Part shown: positions 45,367 to 55,668 of the stretch, piece after piece
Layout: each line of letters opens with the position of its first letter
How positions within the stretch are numbered: the stretch's first letter is position 1
DNA from: Hyphomicrobiales bacterium
GTDB lineage: Bacteria > Pseudomonadota > Alphaproteobacteria > Rhizobiales > Aestuariivirgaceae
DNA: 64,000 nucleotides
Assembly: GCA_025363755.1 (NCBI GenBank)
Contig: JANYLQ010000061.1
Span: forward strand, 1 to 64,000
Direction of reading: 5' to 3'
Translations under genes and position numbers: made by a program
Notes under the pieces: generated by a model
What the model saw: the letters and a program-made list of their open reading frames with translations, nothing else
The model's database searches: none
What the model was told of the DNA's origin: nothing

Positions 45367-47097
45367 TTACATTTCCGAGGCGGGTTTTACGCCGAGGAGC
45401 CCGAGACCATTTGCCAGACAATAGCGAATCACCCTCAGGAAAGCGAGCCGCGTTAATGATATGTTATCTTGATCTCGCAAAATAAATCTTAATTGCGGCA
45501 GTTCTTTGCCCTTATTCCATAAAGAATGAAAATCGCTCGCTAAGTCATAGAGATAGAACGATATTCTGTGTGGTTCATGGGCCAAAGCAGCAGCCTCAAT
45601 AACCCGTGGAAAAGCTGCAATCCTTAATATCAGAGCCTTTTCAGCCTCATCTGTCAATAAAATGAAGTTAATCTTTGCATCAGATTTCAAACCCGCAGCC
45701 TCGGCATTACGCAAAACTGAGCAAATCCGAGCATGGGCATACTGCACATAAAACACCGGATTATCTTTTGACTGCTCGGTGACTTTGGCGAAATCGAAAT
45801 CCAGAGGCGCCTCGTTTTTCCGGTAAAGCATCATGAAACGCACAACGTCTGGTCCAACCTCGTCAACCACATCGCGCAATGTCACAAACTCACCTGCCCG
45901 CTTCGACATGCGCACGGGTTCGCCATTGCGGAAAAGTTTTACGAGTTGGCAGAGTTTGGGATCAACCTGAACGGCATCCCACCCAACCAAAGCAGCAGCA
46001 GCTGCTTGCAGCCGCTTAACATAGCCACCATGGTCAGCACCGAGCACGTAGATCAGCTGCTTGAATCCACGCTCAATTTTGTTTTGGCTGTAGGCAACAT
46101 CGGAAGCAAAATAAGTAAAGCTGCCATCCGATTTAAGCAAAGCCCGGTCAACATCATCACCATATGCTGTCGACCGGAACAAGGTCTGCTCGCGGTCTTC
46201 CCAGTCTTCATTCACCTCGCCTTTTGGCGGCGGAAGACGACCTTCATAAACATCGCCAGATGCACGTAGCTTGGCAATCGTCGCTGCAACTGAACCATCA
46301 ACCTGCAAGGACTTTTCAGAAAAGAAAACTTCGTGTTTGATATCAAGTGTAATGAGATCATCGCGGATCATATCCATCATCATAGCAATGGATTTATCGC
46401 GCACCACAGGCAGCCAATCATTTCTGCCCAGAAGTGACTTGCCAAATTCTTTGGCTAGCGCAACACCTACTGGCTTCAAATAATCGCCGGGATAAAGCCC
46501 CGCTGGAATCTCACCAATGTCTTCGCCCAGCGCTTCACGGTAACGCAAATATGCTGACTCAGCCAACACGTTCACTTGGCCACCAGCATCATTCATATAA
46601 TATTCTTTGGTCACATCAAAACCAGTGAACCTCAGCAATGAAGCAAGTGCATCACCAAACACTGCGCCCCGACAATGGCCCACATGCAATGGCCCAGTAG
46701 GGTTTACCGACACATATTCGACATTCACTTTTTCATTCGCACCAATGTGTGAAGAACCAAATTGATCGCCTTTATCGAGTGCCGCTTGCAACACACGCGG
46801 CCAAAATGTGTCTTTCAACTTGATGTTGATAAAGCCCGGGCCAGCCACCGTCACGGCTGCCGTATCAGGATCAGTGGCCAAAAGTGGCACAAGCAAATCT
46901 GCAACGGCCCGCGGATTCATGCCTGCAGGTTTGGCTAGCACCATCGCAGCATTCACCGCCACATCACCATGCGTTGCATCGCGCGGGGGCTCAGTCGTCA
47001 ACTTGCTTAAGTCGAGGCCAGCAGGCAGCTTGCCCTCTCTCACAAGGGTTTCGACAGCAGCCGCAACAACACCCTGAAAATGGGCGAAAAGATTCAT
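45367..47097 (-). CDS. argS: Arginyl-tRNA synthetase
   Basis: 576 residues, class I synthetase. The HIGH motif is [12 protein letters not shown] (about 136-147), and the KMSKS-like motif reads [10 protein letters not shown]. The N-terminal Add-1 tRNA-binding domain and the C-terminal DALR anticodon domain are present. It lies 17 bases upstream of the SPOR gene and 40 bases downstream of dgt, as an operon. Confidence 0.97.
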   Translation of the reverse strand: MNLFAHFQGVVAAAVETLVREGKLPAGLDLSKLTTEPPRDATHGDVAVNAAMVLAKPAGMNPRAVADLLVPLLATDPDTAAVTVAGPGFINIKLKDTFWPRVLQAALDKGDQFGSSHIGANEKVNVEYVSVNPTGPLHVGHCRGAVFGDALASLLRFTGFDVTKEYYMNDAGGQVNVLAESAYLRYREALGEDIGEIPAGLYPGDYLKPVGVALAKEFGKSLLGRNDWLPVVRDKSIAMMMDMIRDDLITLDIKHEVFFSEKSLQVDGSVAATIAKLRASGDVYEGRLPPPKGEVNEDWEDREQTLFRSTAYGDDVDRALLKSDGSFTYFASDVAYSQNKIERGFKQLIYVLGADHGGYVKRLQAAAAALVGWDAVQVDPKLCQLVKLFRNGEPVRMSKRAGEFVTLRDVVDEVGPDVVRFMMLYRKNEAPLDFDFAKVTEQSKDNPVFYVQYAHARICSVLRNAEAAGLKSDAKINFILLTDEAEKALILRIAAFPRVIEAAALAHEPHRISFYLYDLASDFHSLWNKGKELPQLRFILRDQDNISLTRLAFLRVIRYCLANGLGLLGVKPASEM

Positions 47098-47137
47098 GAT
47101 TCTGATATTAACTCGCTAAAACAATTCCGTGCGCTGA

Positions 47138-48331
47138 CTATCGGAAAAGCGGGTCGAGGTCAAACAAACGCTTATGCTGATCAAGCGCATAACGATCCGT
47201 CATTCCAGCAATAAAGTCGCACACTTGGCGGGCATATCGACTTTGATCTGAAATAGGGTGATCTTCGCGCCAATCAGATGGCAGCAACTTCTCATCATTC
47301 ATATACGCATCAAACAAATCACGGATAACACGTTGCGCCCGCTCCATGATTTCAAGAACGCGCGCATGGCGATACATTTTAAAAGATAAGAAGCTTTGCA
47401 GCACCTTATTGTTCTCGCGCATCTGGGCACCAAATTGGATCAAAGGTTTTCCTAGTTCCCGTACAGCATCACTGGTTTTAACATGCGATTTAGAAATACT
47501 TTTGTGACCTTCAGCTAAGACATCTGCCACCATCGCGGAAATTAAACGACGAACTGTTTCATGAATAACACGGTTAGTATCAAGATCGGGATAAGCCGTC
47601 AGCACCTCCCCAAGCGCCTGCCCTGCCAACGGAATATCGCCCAGATCAATCACGTTGAAAAGCTTGGCGCGAAGGCCATCATCAACATCATGCGCATTAT
47701 AGGCAATGTCATCAGACACCGCTGCCACTTGTGCTTCCGCAGAAGCATAGCTGGATAGTTTTAAATCATGGACTTCAGCATATTCAATGATCGCAGCTGG
47801 CAATCCCGTTTCCGCGTAATGCCCCAAAGCATGGCCTTCAGTATCGACCAACGGCCCATTGTGTTTAACCAACCCTTCAAGTGTTTCCCATGTCAAATTT
47901 AAACCATCAAAGGCCGCATAACGCCGTTCGAGCTTTGTCACGATGCGCAGCGACTGCGCATTATGATCAAAGCCACCGTAAGGCTTCATCAATTTATCGA
48001 GCTCGCGCTCGCCCGCATGGCCAAAAGGTGTGTGACCCAAATCATGGGCCAGCGCCAATGCCTCCGTCAAATCTTCATCAAGCCGTAATGCTCGCGCAAT
48101 TGAACGTGCCACTTGCGCTACTTCAATGCTATGCGTGAGACGTGTCCGATAATGATCGCCTTCATGAAATACGAAAACTTGAGTTTTGTGTTTTAACCTG
48201 CGGAATGCAGATGAATGAATAATCCGGTCGCGGTCGCGTGCGAAGACACTGCGCGACGGCGCATCTGGCTCAGCCACAACCCTGCCCCGGCTTTGGCTAA
48301 AATGAGCGGCATATGGTGCAAGACTCGTCAT
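47138..48331 (-). CDS. dgt: Deoxyguanosinetriphosphate triphosphohydrolase-like protein
   Basis: About 397 residues, HD-domain dNTPase-like protein. The metal-binding residues are in RLTHSIEVAQ (H) and ALAHDLGHTPFGHAG (HD). It resembles the broad dGTPase-like proteins of alphaproteobacteria that hydrolyse dNTPs to nucleosides and tripolyphosphate. The ATG at 48331 is chosen; longer starts at 48370 run into erpA upstream sequence. It is divergent from erpA. Confidence 0.92.
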   Translation of the reverse strand: MTSLAPYAAHFSQSRGRVVAEPDAPSRSVFARDRDRIIHSSAFRRLKHKTQVFVFHEGDHYRTRLTHSIEVAQVARSIARALRLDEDLTEALALAHDLGHTPFGHAGERELDKLMKPYGGFDHNAQSLRIVTKLERRYAAFDGLNLTWETLEGLVKHNGPLVDTEGHALGHYAETGLPAAIIEYAEVHDLKLSSYASAEAQVAAVSDDIAYNAHDVDDGLRAKLFNVIDLGDIPLAGQALGEVLTAYPDLDTNRVIHETVRRLISAMVADVLAEGHKSISKSHVKTSDAVRELGKPLIQFGAQMRENNKVLQSFLSFKMYRHARVLEIMERAQRVIRDLFDAYMNDEKLLPSDWREDHPISDQSRYARQVCDFIAGMTDRYALDQHKRLFDLDPLFR

Positions 48332-48377
48332 GAAACTGACCATTGACATTTTCGCGCGAAAACACAACATCTACACC

Positions 48378-48710
48378 ATGTCCGAGCCACAAATCAGTGT
48401 CACCGCCCGCGCTGCCAAGCGCATTCATGAGATTGCAGCCAAGCAACATGCTGCGGCAGCGTTGCGCATTGCGGTGAATGGCGGCGGCTGCTCCGGCTTC
48501 CAGTATGATTTCGTGTTCAGCGACAAATCCGAAGAAGATGACCGTATTTTTGAGCGTGATGGTGCGCGTGTTTTGGTTGATGCAACATCGCTGGGTTTCA
48601 TGGCAGGGTCTGAACTTGATTTCATCGACGATCTGATGGGCCAATCATTCCGTATTCAAAACCCGCTGGCCAAATCATCCTGCGGCTGCGGAACAAGTTT
48701 CTCGTTCTAA
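48378..48710 (+). CDS. erpA: Iron-sulfur cluster insertion protein ErpA
   Basis: 110 residues, A-type Fe-S carrier. The three conserved cysteines are in NGGGCSGFQY and SSCGCGTSF. It passes Fe-S clusters to target enzymes. The ATG at 48378 suits the family length, whereas the upstream ATG at 48330 would add 16 unusual residues. Its last base is shared with the start of xth (TAATG). Confidence 0.92.
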   Translation: MSEPQISVTARAAKRIHEIAAKQHAAAALRIAVNGGGCSGFQYDFVFSDKSEEDDRIFERDGARVLVDATSLGFMAGSELDFIDDLMGQSFRIQNPLAKSSCGCGTSFSF

Positions 48711-49489
48711 TGCGTATCGCCACCTGGAACGTTAACTCCGTTAAAGCCCATCTCGAATCTGTCACCACTTGGCTTCAACAAGCAAAACCAGATGTGGTGT
48801 GTCTGCAAGAAATTAAATGCGAAGACCACGCCTTCCCCGTCGCGCATTTTGAAGAACTGGGTTACAGCTCACTAGTTCATGGCCAGAAGACCTATAATGG
48901 TGTGGCACTGCTTTCAAAACTGCCGATGGAAGATGTGCAACGTGGGCTTCCCGGCGATGCAACAGACGAACAAGCAAGATTCATTGCCGCCACGGTGATC
49001 GATGGCACTAATGCTGTTCGCGTCTGCGGACTTTATCTGCCAAACGGCAACCCCGCCCCCGGCCCCAAATATGACTACAAATTGGCTTGGATCGAACGGC
49101 TTAAAGCTTTTGCAAAATCTGAATTGCTGAAAGAAGAGGCATTTGTTCTGGCTGGCGATTACAACGTCATTCCCAACCCAGAAGACGCGCGCAACCCACA
49201 GAATTGGACAACGGACGCATTGTTTTTGCCACAAACCCGCCAATCGTTCCGTGAACTTCTAGCACTCGGCCTCACAGAATCATTCCGCGCACTTTACCCA
49301 TCCAAAATTGAATACAGCTTTTGGGACTATCAGGCAGGTGCTTGGCCCAAAAACAACGGCATCCGAATCGATCATCTGCTCTTGTCGCCCCAGGCTGCAG
49401 ATAGATTAGTCAGCGCCGAGATCCATAAAGATGTGCGCGGCCATGAAAAGCCTTCCGACCACGTGCCAGTATTGATCGAACTGCAATAA
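48710..49489 (+). CDS. xthA: Exodeoxyribonuclease III
   Basis: 259 residues, AP endonuclease/exonuclease of the EEP fold. The metal-binding glutamate is in CLQEIKCED, with AGDYNVIPNPED and the catalytic pair in DYQAGAW and RIDHLLLS, and the final histidine in SDHVPV. It repairs abasic sites and removes 3-prime blocks. It is coupled to erpA by an overlapping TAATG and converges with the phasin gene. Confidence 0.95.
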   Translation: MRIATWNVNSVKAHLESVTTWLQQAKPDVVCLQEIKCEDHAFPVAHFEELGYSSLVHGQKTYNGVALLSKLPMEDVQRGLPGDATDEQARFIAATVIDGTNAVRVCGLYLPNGNPAPGPKYDYKLAWIERLKAFAKSELLKEEAFVLAGDYNVIPNPEDARNPQNWTTDALFLPQTRQSFRELLALGLTESFRALYPSKIEYSFWDYQAGAWPKNNGIRIDHLLLSPQAADRLVSAEIHKDVRGHEKPSDHVPVLIELQ

Positions 49490-49515
49490 AAAACCCGCCG
49501 ATTTTCACCAGCGGG
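49488..49515 (-). terminator. Terminator between xth and the phasin gene
   Basis: On the minus strand a stem CCCGCTG/CGGCGGG (plus-strand positions 49509-49515 and 49494-49500, one G-T pair) with an eight-base loop is followed by six T residues. The strong T-run faces the phasin transcript; the hairpin may also end xth transcription from the other side. Confidence 0.8.
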
Positions 49516-49542
49516 CTCTTGAAACTCAAACTCAGATACAAA

Positions 49543-49893
49543 TTACTTTGTAACTGGAGCCTTCACACCGAAAGCAGCAAAGCTGGCTTCGAATGGCTTG
49601 AATGCGCTCTTTGCAGCGGCGGCATAAAGTTCACCGAGCTTTGTAAATTCAGCAACAGTTGCATCAAATGTTTCTTTTGCAAAAGCCTGTTGAACAGCAA
49701 CGGCACTTTCAAAGGACTTGGCAGCAACTGCCTTTTCCCAATGGCCAGCTGACTTTTCAAAGGATTTCTTAGAGAAATCAGCAACCTCAGTTGCAACGGC
49801 TTGATAGCCCTTCGTCATAGCAGCAGTTGAAGCTGTCATAGCTTCCATGCCTTCTTTGCTGGCAGATTGCATATCTTCAAATGATTTCATCAT
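49543..49893 (-). CDS. Phasin-family protein
   Basis: 116 residues, all-helical with a phasin_2-type heptad pattern (for example AVATEVADFSKKSFEKSA and FAKETFDATVAEFTKL). Phasins coat polyhydroxyalkanoate granules. The ATG at 49893 is preferred because GGAG precedes it; an upstream TTG exists. It implies the organism may store PHA, but no PHA synthase is in the window. It has its own terminator. Confidence 0.88.
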   Translation of the reverse strand: MMKSFEDMQSASKEGMEAMTASTAAMTKGYQAVATEVADFSKKSFEKSAGHWEKAVAAKSFESAVAVQQAFAKETFDATVAEFTKLGELYAAAAKSAFKPFEASFAAFGVKAPVTK

Positions 49894-50166
49894 GGTATTC
49901 TCCAATCAGTAGGGGGTTTGATAAATTCGATGAGCCATATTTAGGTGCACTGCAACATGAAGTCAAGTATTATTTTGCATTGCAACATAAACCCTATTTC
50001 GACTATCACGTTCAGAACAAATCGACTCGTCATTTACCCCTTGGTAAGTCCGAGGCATTTAATGGTTAATCTTGGCTTGTGACGATTTAGGGATCATCAC
50101 TTAAGATAAATATTTGCAAGACAGCTCTTTGTAATAAGCTGCACTTGCCTGAAGGTGAAAGATTAG

Positions 50167-51552
50167 ATGTTTGTGATCAACGTTGCAGTAAAGTTCAGAA
50201 CGTTAGCAGCCCTATGTTTGCTAGCCCTCTCAACCCTCGCACCATCTGTTTATGCAAAACCGCAATTCTCTGCCGTAACTGTCGATGCTCGCACTGGCGC
50301 TATGCTCTTCAGCGACAATCCAGATGGGTTGCGCCATCCCGCATCCCTGACAAAAATGATGACGCTCTATGTGTTATTCCAAGATTTAAAAGCCGGTCGT
50401 ATAAATCGAAACACATTGTTTCGCGTTTCAGCGCGCGCCGCAGCAATGGCACCTTCAAAGCTCGGCCTCCGCGCAGGCATGACAATCACCGTTGATGAAG
50501 CCATTAAGGCACTGGTTACAAAATCGGCAAATGATGCTGCTGCGACGATCGCAGAAAATCTGGGTGGTACTGAATCAAATTTCGCAGCACGCATGACCAG
50601 AGTAGCCCGTACAATTGGTATGAGCCGTTCTTCATTTCACAACGCTTCGGGATTACCGAACCCAGATCAATATACGACGGCCCGCGATATGGCCACTTTG
50701 GGTCTCAGGTTGATGCGCGACTTTCCACAATATTATCCTTACTTCCGCATCACCGCTTTTAACTTTCATGGCCGCACCATCCGCACCCACAATAAATTGG
50801 TTGAGCATTATGCAGGCACTGACGGGATAAAAACCGGTTATGTCGCTGCCTCGGGCTATAATTTGGTGACGTCAACAAAACGCGGCGACAAGCGCTTGGT
50901 TGGCGTTGTGCTGGGAGCTACTTCTTCTGCATCGCGCGGCGCTTATATGATGCGGATGTTGGAAAGCAAGTTTGCACAAGCCAAGAGCGGTGCCACAGTT
51001 GCTGCTCTTGCAGGGTCATCCAAAGGTGTTATCAACCCTGTTGCCACGGCCACAGCTTCCGCCTCTGCCCAAACCCCGAGCACAGATGAAAAAGCACAAT
51101 TGGCAGATGCTGCTGCAAGCGCGGCTGATGATCAAACAAATGATGAAGATCAAGCCGACGTTGCTTCTACGACATCACTCACCCCCAAAGTTATCGAAGC
51201 AAGCCTCGCACCTGTTGACGGTAAGAAGAAGACACTTGGTAAGTTGCCCTTTGCGGTCAAATCTGCTTCTGCAGAACCAAACACGCTCGAAGATAGCATC
51301 ACCCAAAGCTGGAACATTCAGATCGGCGCTTATCCTGACAAACAACAAGCGCAAGCCAAACTGACTGCGCTCAAGGGCAAAGGTATAGCCTCTCTCGAAG
51401 GTAAACCTGCTTACACAATTGCAGTTCAAAAAGATGGTGCAACAGTCTTCCGTGCGCGTTTTGCGGGCTTCGACTCCGAGACTGCAAAAAAGGCCTGCGC
51501 TAAAATTGTAAGCCTTGGCGAAAAATGCGTGGCCGTTTCGCCCCAGTCTTGA
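50167..51552 (+). CDS. D-alanyl-D-alanine carboxypeptidase with SPOR domain
   Basis: 461 residues, exported (signal peptide about 1-30, ending VYA). The penicillin-binding motifs are S60-L-T-K63, S120-A-N122 and K222-T-G224. A low-complexity linker (about 285-370) leads to a C-terminal SPOR domain (WNIQIGAYPDKQQAQAKL). It trims pentapeptides from peptidoglycan, and SPOR would direct it to the septum. Divergent from the phasin gene. Confidence 0.94.
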   Translation: MFVINVAVKFRTLAALCLLALSTLAPSVYAKPQFSAVTVDARTGAMLFSDNPDGLRHPASLTKMMTLYVLFQDLKAGRINRNTLFRVSARAAAMAPSKLGLRAGMTITVDEAIKALVTKSANDAAATIAENLGGTESNFAARMTRVARTIGMSRSSFHNASGLPNPDQYTTARDMATLGLRLMRDFPQYYPYFRITAFNFHGRTIRTHNKLVEHYAGTDGIKTGYVAASGYNLVTSTKRGDKRLVGVVLGATSSASRGAYMMRMLESKFAQAKSGATVAALAGSSKGVINPVATATASASAQTPSTDEKAQLADAAASAADDQTNDEDQADVASTTSLTPKVIEASLAPVDGKKKTLGKLPFAVKSASAEPNTLEDSITQSWNIQIGAYPDKQQAQAKLTALKGKGIASLEGKPAYTIAVQKDGATVFRARFAGFDSETAKKACAKIVSLGEKCVAVSPQS

Positions 51553-51635
51553 CTTACGCAGAAGGCAGACTAATCTAAAATTTCAACATCAAACTGCCAT
51601 ACTTGGACGCCCGTCTGCAAGCGCAGAGGAGGTCT

Positions 51636-53039
51636 ATGATGAACATTAAGCCGAACAATCGTTTCAACGCTGCAGAAATATGGGAAAAAGACCGTGCCCA
51701 TTTCATGCATCCATGGACGCACTTCGACAGTTTCAAAACCGAAGGGTCGATGATCGTCGCTGAAGCCAGCGGCTGCATGATTAAAGACTCAAACGGAAAA
51801 GAATATCTCGACGGCCTTGGTGGCATGTGGTGCGTAAATGTAGGCTATGGTCGCAATGAAATTGCCGACGTTATGGCCGATCAAGCGAGGCAATTGGCCT
51901 ATGCCAATCCGTTTGTTGATATGACCAATGCTCCAGCTTCAGAACTGGCGGCCAAGCTTGCCGAACTAGCTCCAACAAATCTCAACCACATATTCTTTTC
52001 GCTGTCTGGTTCCTGCGCCAATGATACGGCCATAAGGCTCGCGCATTTCTATCATTTAAGGCGCGGCGAACCATCGCGCAAACACATCATCTCGCGCATG
52101 AATTCGTATCACGGATCGACTTATCTCGGCATGTCGATGGGTAACCGCGAGGGCGACCGCACTCCGAATTTTCACTATATTACCGACTTCATTCACCATC
52201 TGTCAGCGCCCTACCCTTACCGCCGCCCCGAAGGAATGACTGAAGATCAGTTTACAGATCATCTGGTTGATGAGTTCAAAGCCAAAATCAAACAACTGGG
52301 CAAAGAAAATATCGCCGCGTTCATTGCTGAACCCATCCAAGGGTCCGGCGGCGTCGTCGTGCCACCAAAAGGCTACCTCAAGCGCATGGCCGCCCTCGCA
52401 AAAGAAAACGGCATTCTTTTCATTGCCGATGAAGTGGTGACAGCATTTGGCAGACTGGGCCATTGGTTTGCGAGTTATGATGTATTTGGCATTGAACCAG
52501 ATATCATTGTCTGCGCTAAGGGACTGACTTCAGGCTATCTGCCACTGGGCGCAACAATATTCTCCGATGCAATCTATGAAGCCATCAGCGCTCCAGACCC
52601 AAGTGTCTGGTTCGCTCATGGCTTCACATATTCGGGCCACCCGGTATGTTGTGCCGTTGGACTTAAAAATATAGAAATCATGGAGCGCGAAGACCTTCTT
52701 GGAAACGCCGCACGAGTTGGCGACCATTTTGAAAAGCGATTGAAAGAGCTCGAAGCCTTGCCGCTCGTCGGCCAACTGCGCGGCCAACGCCTTATGATGT
52801 GCGTCGAATATGTGGCCAATAAACAAACCAAACAACATTTGGCTGATGAAATTAACATCTCCAAACGGATTTCAAATGTTTGCGAAAATCACGGACTTTT
52901 GGTGCGACCCATCGGCCATCTCGATGTCATGTCACCACCGCTCACACTTTCAATAAAAGAGGCCGATTTTATCGTTGATACGCTTGGTAGCGCAATCGAA
53001 GAAGTGGCAAGTAATTTAAAGGCCGAAGGGCTCGTTTAG
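51636..53039 (+). CDS. Class III PLP-dependent aminotransferase
   Basis: 467 residues, fold type I omega-aminotransferase. The PLP lysine is in VCAKGLTSGYLP, the acidic residue in FIADEVVTAFGR, and GSCANDTAIRLA contacts the phosphate. Relatives act on beta-alanine, putrescine or other amines with pyruvate as acceptor; exact donor is not resolved. The ATG at 51636 follows AGAGGAGG; a TTG at 51603 is less likely. It converges with the DnaJ-like gene with a four-base overlap. Confidence 0.93.
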   Translation: MMNIKPNNRFNAAEIWEKDRAHFMHPWTHFDSFKTEGSMIVAEASGCMIKDSNGKEYLDGLGGMWCVNVGYGRNEIADVMADQARQLAYANPFVDMTNAPASELAAKLAELAPTNLNHIFFSLSGSCANDTAIRLAHFYHLRRGEPSRKHIISRMNSYHGSTYLGMSMGNREGDRTPNFHYITDFIHHLSAPYPYRRPEGMTEDQFTDHLVDEFKAKIKQLGKENIAAFIAEPIQGSGGVVVPPKGYLKRMAALAKENGILFIADEVVTAFGRLGHWFASYDVFGIEPDIIVCAKGLTSGYLPLGATIFSDAIYEAISAPDPSVWFAHGFTYSGHPVCCAVGLKNIEIMEREDLLGNAARVGDHFEKRLKELEALPLVGQLRGQRLMMCVEYVANKQTKQHLADEINISKRISNVCENHGLLVRPIGHLDVMSPPLTLSIKEADFIVDTLGSAIEEVASNLKAEGLV

Positions 53040-53509
53040 CCGAGCAGCACATCTTTTGCCTGATTGATTTTCGCGGCCAAATAATCAGTTCCACCCTTAT
53101 CAGGGTGGAAGTCTTTCATCAGGCGTTTATGCGCCGCTTTGATGTCGACTTCACTTGCACCAGGCTTCAGGCCCAACAAATCATAAGCTTCATTTTTCGA
53201 AAATGGTGCCAAGGGTTTGCGAGGTTTGGAATTTTCAGAGCCGTTCTGTTCTGGCGTTTTGGTATTGCCCAGATTGAATCCATTCGGAAATAATGATGAT
53301 TTGCCATAAAGACCCGCACCAATGGCAAACAGTGTGGTCGCAATTGTGGTTTGGCCGCGCAAAAACAAAAACCCAGCGGCGACAATCGCCCCAGCCCCAG
53401 CCAGTTTTTGGGCAAAGTTAGACATGTCCTTTGGGTTCATTCGCGCCGATTTGCGGATCAACCACAGCCCCCCAACCACAATGATCAGGGCAATGAGAAA
53501 CGGCGGCAT
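53036..53509 (-). CDS. Membrane-anchored DnaJ-like protein
   Basis: 157 residues. The N-terminus has one membrane segment (PPFLIALIIVVGGLWLI) and a second hydrophobic stretch, and the C-terminus is a J domain (AYDLLGLKPGASEVDIKAAH, HPD at about 135-137 in HPDKGG) that would stimulate Hsp70. The arrangement resembles TIM14-like J proteins. Four bases separate it from the EipB stop start region; both run in the same direction. Confidence 0.9.
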   Translation of the reverse strand: MPPFLIALIIVVGGLWLIRKSARMNPKDMSNFAQKLAGAGAIVAAGFLFLRGQTTIATTLFAIGAGLYGKSSLFPNGFNLGNTKTPEQNGSENSKPRKPLAPFSKNEAYDLLGLKPGASEVDIKAAHKRLMKDFHPDKGGTDYLAAKINQAKDVLLG

Positions 53510-53512
53510 AAA

Positions 53513-54340
53513 TTAATTCGCCGGTTTGGCGTCGCAAGCATCCATCTTCAACATGTCAAGCTTGGCCAGTTTGCCCTTCAGTGCATAGGTGCCGTAGTCC
53601 AAAACTAGATCCGTTGAAACGCCGTTTTCATACATATTGAAACTGGCCTGATAAACCGGTTTTTCGACGCTTTGGTCGTCGGCGGGGAAATAGCTGATCG
53701 TGATCGGCCAAGAAGGCAAAACTCTCAATGGCGAAGCTTCTGCATTGTCTTTATCAGGAGCAAACGTGCCCGGAGCTCGCATTTTTCCAATAAAGCTGAT
53801 GGCCTTGTAGGTCTTCTCACCATCAGAGCCATCATAGACGATCGAAGCATCACGCGTGATGCCCTTCTTTGCGGCATCCAGCAAATGAAGTTGATGCGTA
53901 GATGGAAACAACGCCTCAGATGGAACCGTGAAATCCAATTCTTTTGGAGCGGTCATCTGGCCCTTGGCTTCCAGATTGCTTTTCTCCCGCTTAACTTTCA
54001 GCTTTTCTTCAGAATCCAGATTACCACCCACAAACTGTTTCTGGCTCAAATTCATTTCCAGCCCATCACCTGATTCCCAAGTGGTCAACTGCGTATCCAA
54101 AACTTGCGTTCCCTTTTCGGGCTGAACGTAACGATTGGCGATCCGGTAGGTCACCGCCCAACCATCGCAGGCTGTGCCAGTCAACTCATAAGCCAAACGC
54201 CCTTCAACTGAGCTATAGCCACTACCGCTATCCAACCTTGAAGTCGAAAGATCATAGATCGCCCGGTGCGACGCCAGCGTTGCCGCTTGCGCCGAAACCG
54301 TCATCAACACCAAAGCCAAACCCGATTTAAAAAGACGCAT
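53513..54340 (-). CDS. eipB: EipB-family periplasmic cell-envelope integrity protein
   Basis: 275 residues with signal peptide (about 1-19). It matches EipB (DUF1849) in having ASHRAIYDLS at the start of the mature protein, TACDGWAVTYRI, and cysteines C58 and C269 near the two ends that would form the conserved disulfide. EipB was characterised in Brucella as a beta-spiral envelope protein; ligand unknown. It precedes the DnaJ-like gene and is divergent from ridA. Confidence 0.9.
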   Translation of the reverse strand: MRLFKSGLALVLMTVSAQAATLASHRAIYDLSTSRLDSGSGYSSVEGRLAYELTGTACDGWAVTYRIANRYVQPEKGTQVLDTQLTTWESGDGLEMNLSQKQFVGGNLDSEEKLKVKREKSNLEAKGQMTAPKELDFTVPSEALFPSTHQLHLLDAAKKGITRDASIVYDGSDGEKTYKAISFIGKMRAPGTFAPDKDNAEASPLRVLPSWPITISYFPADDQSVEKPVYQASFNMYENGVSTDLVLDYGTYALKGKLAKLDMLKMDACDAKPAN

Positions 54341-54438
54341 GTTTCATTAATCCCGTGACAAGCCGAATGGACGGCGTTTAAACTCCACACTAACATAAAC
54401 TATGGCGAAACAACGTCTAAATAAGGTTTAACGAAATC

Positions 54439-54903
54439 ATGAACAGCATTGATGAAAAACTTAAAACTCTGGGTATTGTTTTGCCAACTCCCATGAAGCC
54501 CGTCGCCAACTATGTTCCCTGGGTCAAGTCCGGCAACATGGTCTATATTTCAGGCCAAGGTGCCGTTGTCGAAGGCAAAGTGCAATACCCCGGCAAACTT
54601 GGAGTTACTGTCTCGCTTGAAGACGGCGCGCAATCGGCGAGGCTCACTTGCATCAACGTGCTGGCGCAATTGCGTGAGGCCGCTGACGGTGATCTGAGTA
54701 AAGTCAAACGCATTGTAAAACTCGTTGGATTTGTGGCCTGCACGCCAGAATTTACTGACCAGCCAAAAGTCATCAACGGTGCTTCCGATTTGATGGTGGA
54801 AGTGTTTGGTGAGAAAGGCCGCCATGCCAGATCAGCGGTGGGCGTGCCGTCGCTGCCCATGAACCTGTCGGTGGAAATCGAAGCCGTCGTCGAACTGGAA
54901 TAA
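54439..54903 (+). CDS. RidA-family protein
   Basis: 154 residues of the YjgF/YER057c/UK114 (RidA) fold, which deaminates reactive enamines or imines made by PLP enzymes. It belongs to the larger RidA-like subgroup (family motif SGQGAVVEGKVQYPGKLG and RIVKLVGFVACTPEF). The canonical catalytic arginine of the RidA group is not confidently placed, so catalysis is uncertain. It is followed by the GDPD gene after three bases. Confidence 0.9.
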   Translation: MNSIDEKLKTLGIVLPTPMKPVANYVPWVKSGNMVYISGQGAVVEGKVQYPGKLGVTVSLEDGAQSARLTCINVLAQLREAADGDLSKVKRIVKLVGFVACTPEFTDQPKVINGASDLMVEVFGEKGRHARSAVGVPSLPMNLSVEIEAVVELE

Positions 54904-54906
54904 GCA

Positions 54907-55668
54907 ATGCGCTTTTCACGGCAAATGCGCGATCTGAAATGGCTCGTCGCCAAACCAATCGCTCACCGGGGCCTGCACAAGGAATCCAAAGGCATCGTCG
55001 AAAATTGTGAGAGCGCTTTTGATGCCGCTATCAAACATGGCTATGCTATCGAGTGCGATATCGAGCTGACCAAAGATGGTGAGGCCGTGGTGTTTCATGA
55101 TGATGAGATTGACCGGTTGATGAATGGCGAAGGCAAAGTCAAAAACTTCACCGTTAAAGAACTGAAAAAGAAAAAATACCTCCATGGCAAAGATCAAATC
55201 CAGACCTTGGACGAACTCCTCGAACAGGTTGATGGCCGCACAACATTGGTGATCGAAATCAAATCGCTCTGGGATGACGATATGTCACTAACTCACCGAG
55301 CCCTTGATGTGCTTTCGGACTACAAAGGGCCTTATGCATTAATGTCTTTTGACCCGCATATAGTGGCATGCATCGCCTTGCGCTCGCCTGATACCGTGCG
55401 CGGCATAACGGCAGACCGCGTAACTGACCCCTATTACAATATCCTCTCACTTGCGCGTCGTTTGGAAATGCAAAGCTTCTCGCATTTGCCGAGCAGCAAA
55501 CCTCACTTCGTTTCGTTCGATGCAAACGGTCTACCTTTTGCCGTGGTAAATGAAATCCGAGAACGCGGCCATCCCGTAATATGCTGGACAATCCGCTCAC
55601 CTGAACATGCAGCCCAAGCCTCGCGTTACGCAGATCAAATAACCTTCGAGAATTATCACCCGGCATGA
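54907..55668 (+). CDS. Glycerophosphodiester phosphodiesterase
   Basis: 253 residues, GDPD TIM barrel. The catalytic set IAHRGLHKE (H), ENCESAFDAA, IECDIELTKDGEAVVFHD (E-x-D, H) is in place. It cleaves glycerophosphodiesters to sn-glycerol 3-phosphate and an alcohol. No signal peptide, so cytoplasmic. It follows ridA and overlaps the next gene by four bases. Confidence 0.94.
   Translation: MRFSRQMRDLKWLVAKPIAHRGLHKESKGIVENCESAFDAAIKHGYAIECDIELTKDGEAVVFHDDEIDRLMNGEGKVKNFTVKELKKKKYLHGKDQIQTLDELLEQVDGRTTLVIEIKSLWDDDMSLTHRALDVLSDYKGPYALMSFDPHIVACIALRSPDTVRGITADRVTDPYYNILSLARRLEMQSFSHLPSSKPHFVSFDANGLPFAVVNEIRERGHPVICWTIRSPEHAAQASRYADQITFENYHPA

Noticed and set aside
44462-45485. Several long frames on the opposite strand and in other frames within the 840-residue SPOR protein gene
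   Set aside because: They arise from the proline/alanine-rich biased composition of the real gene and have no motifs or ribosome sites.
51001-51364. Alternative frame rich in Q, L and K inside the D,D-carboxypeptidase gene
   Set aside because: It overlaps the low-complexity linker of the real gene and shows no domain.
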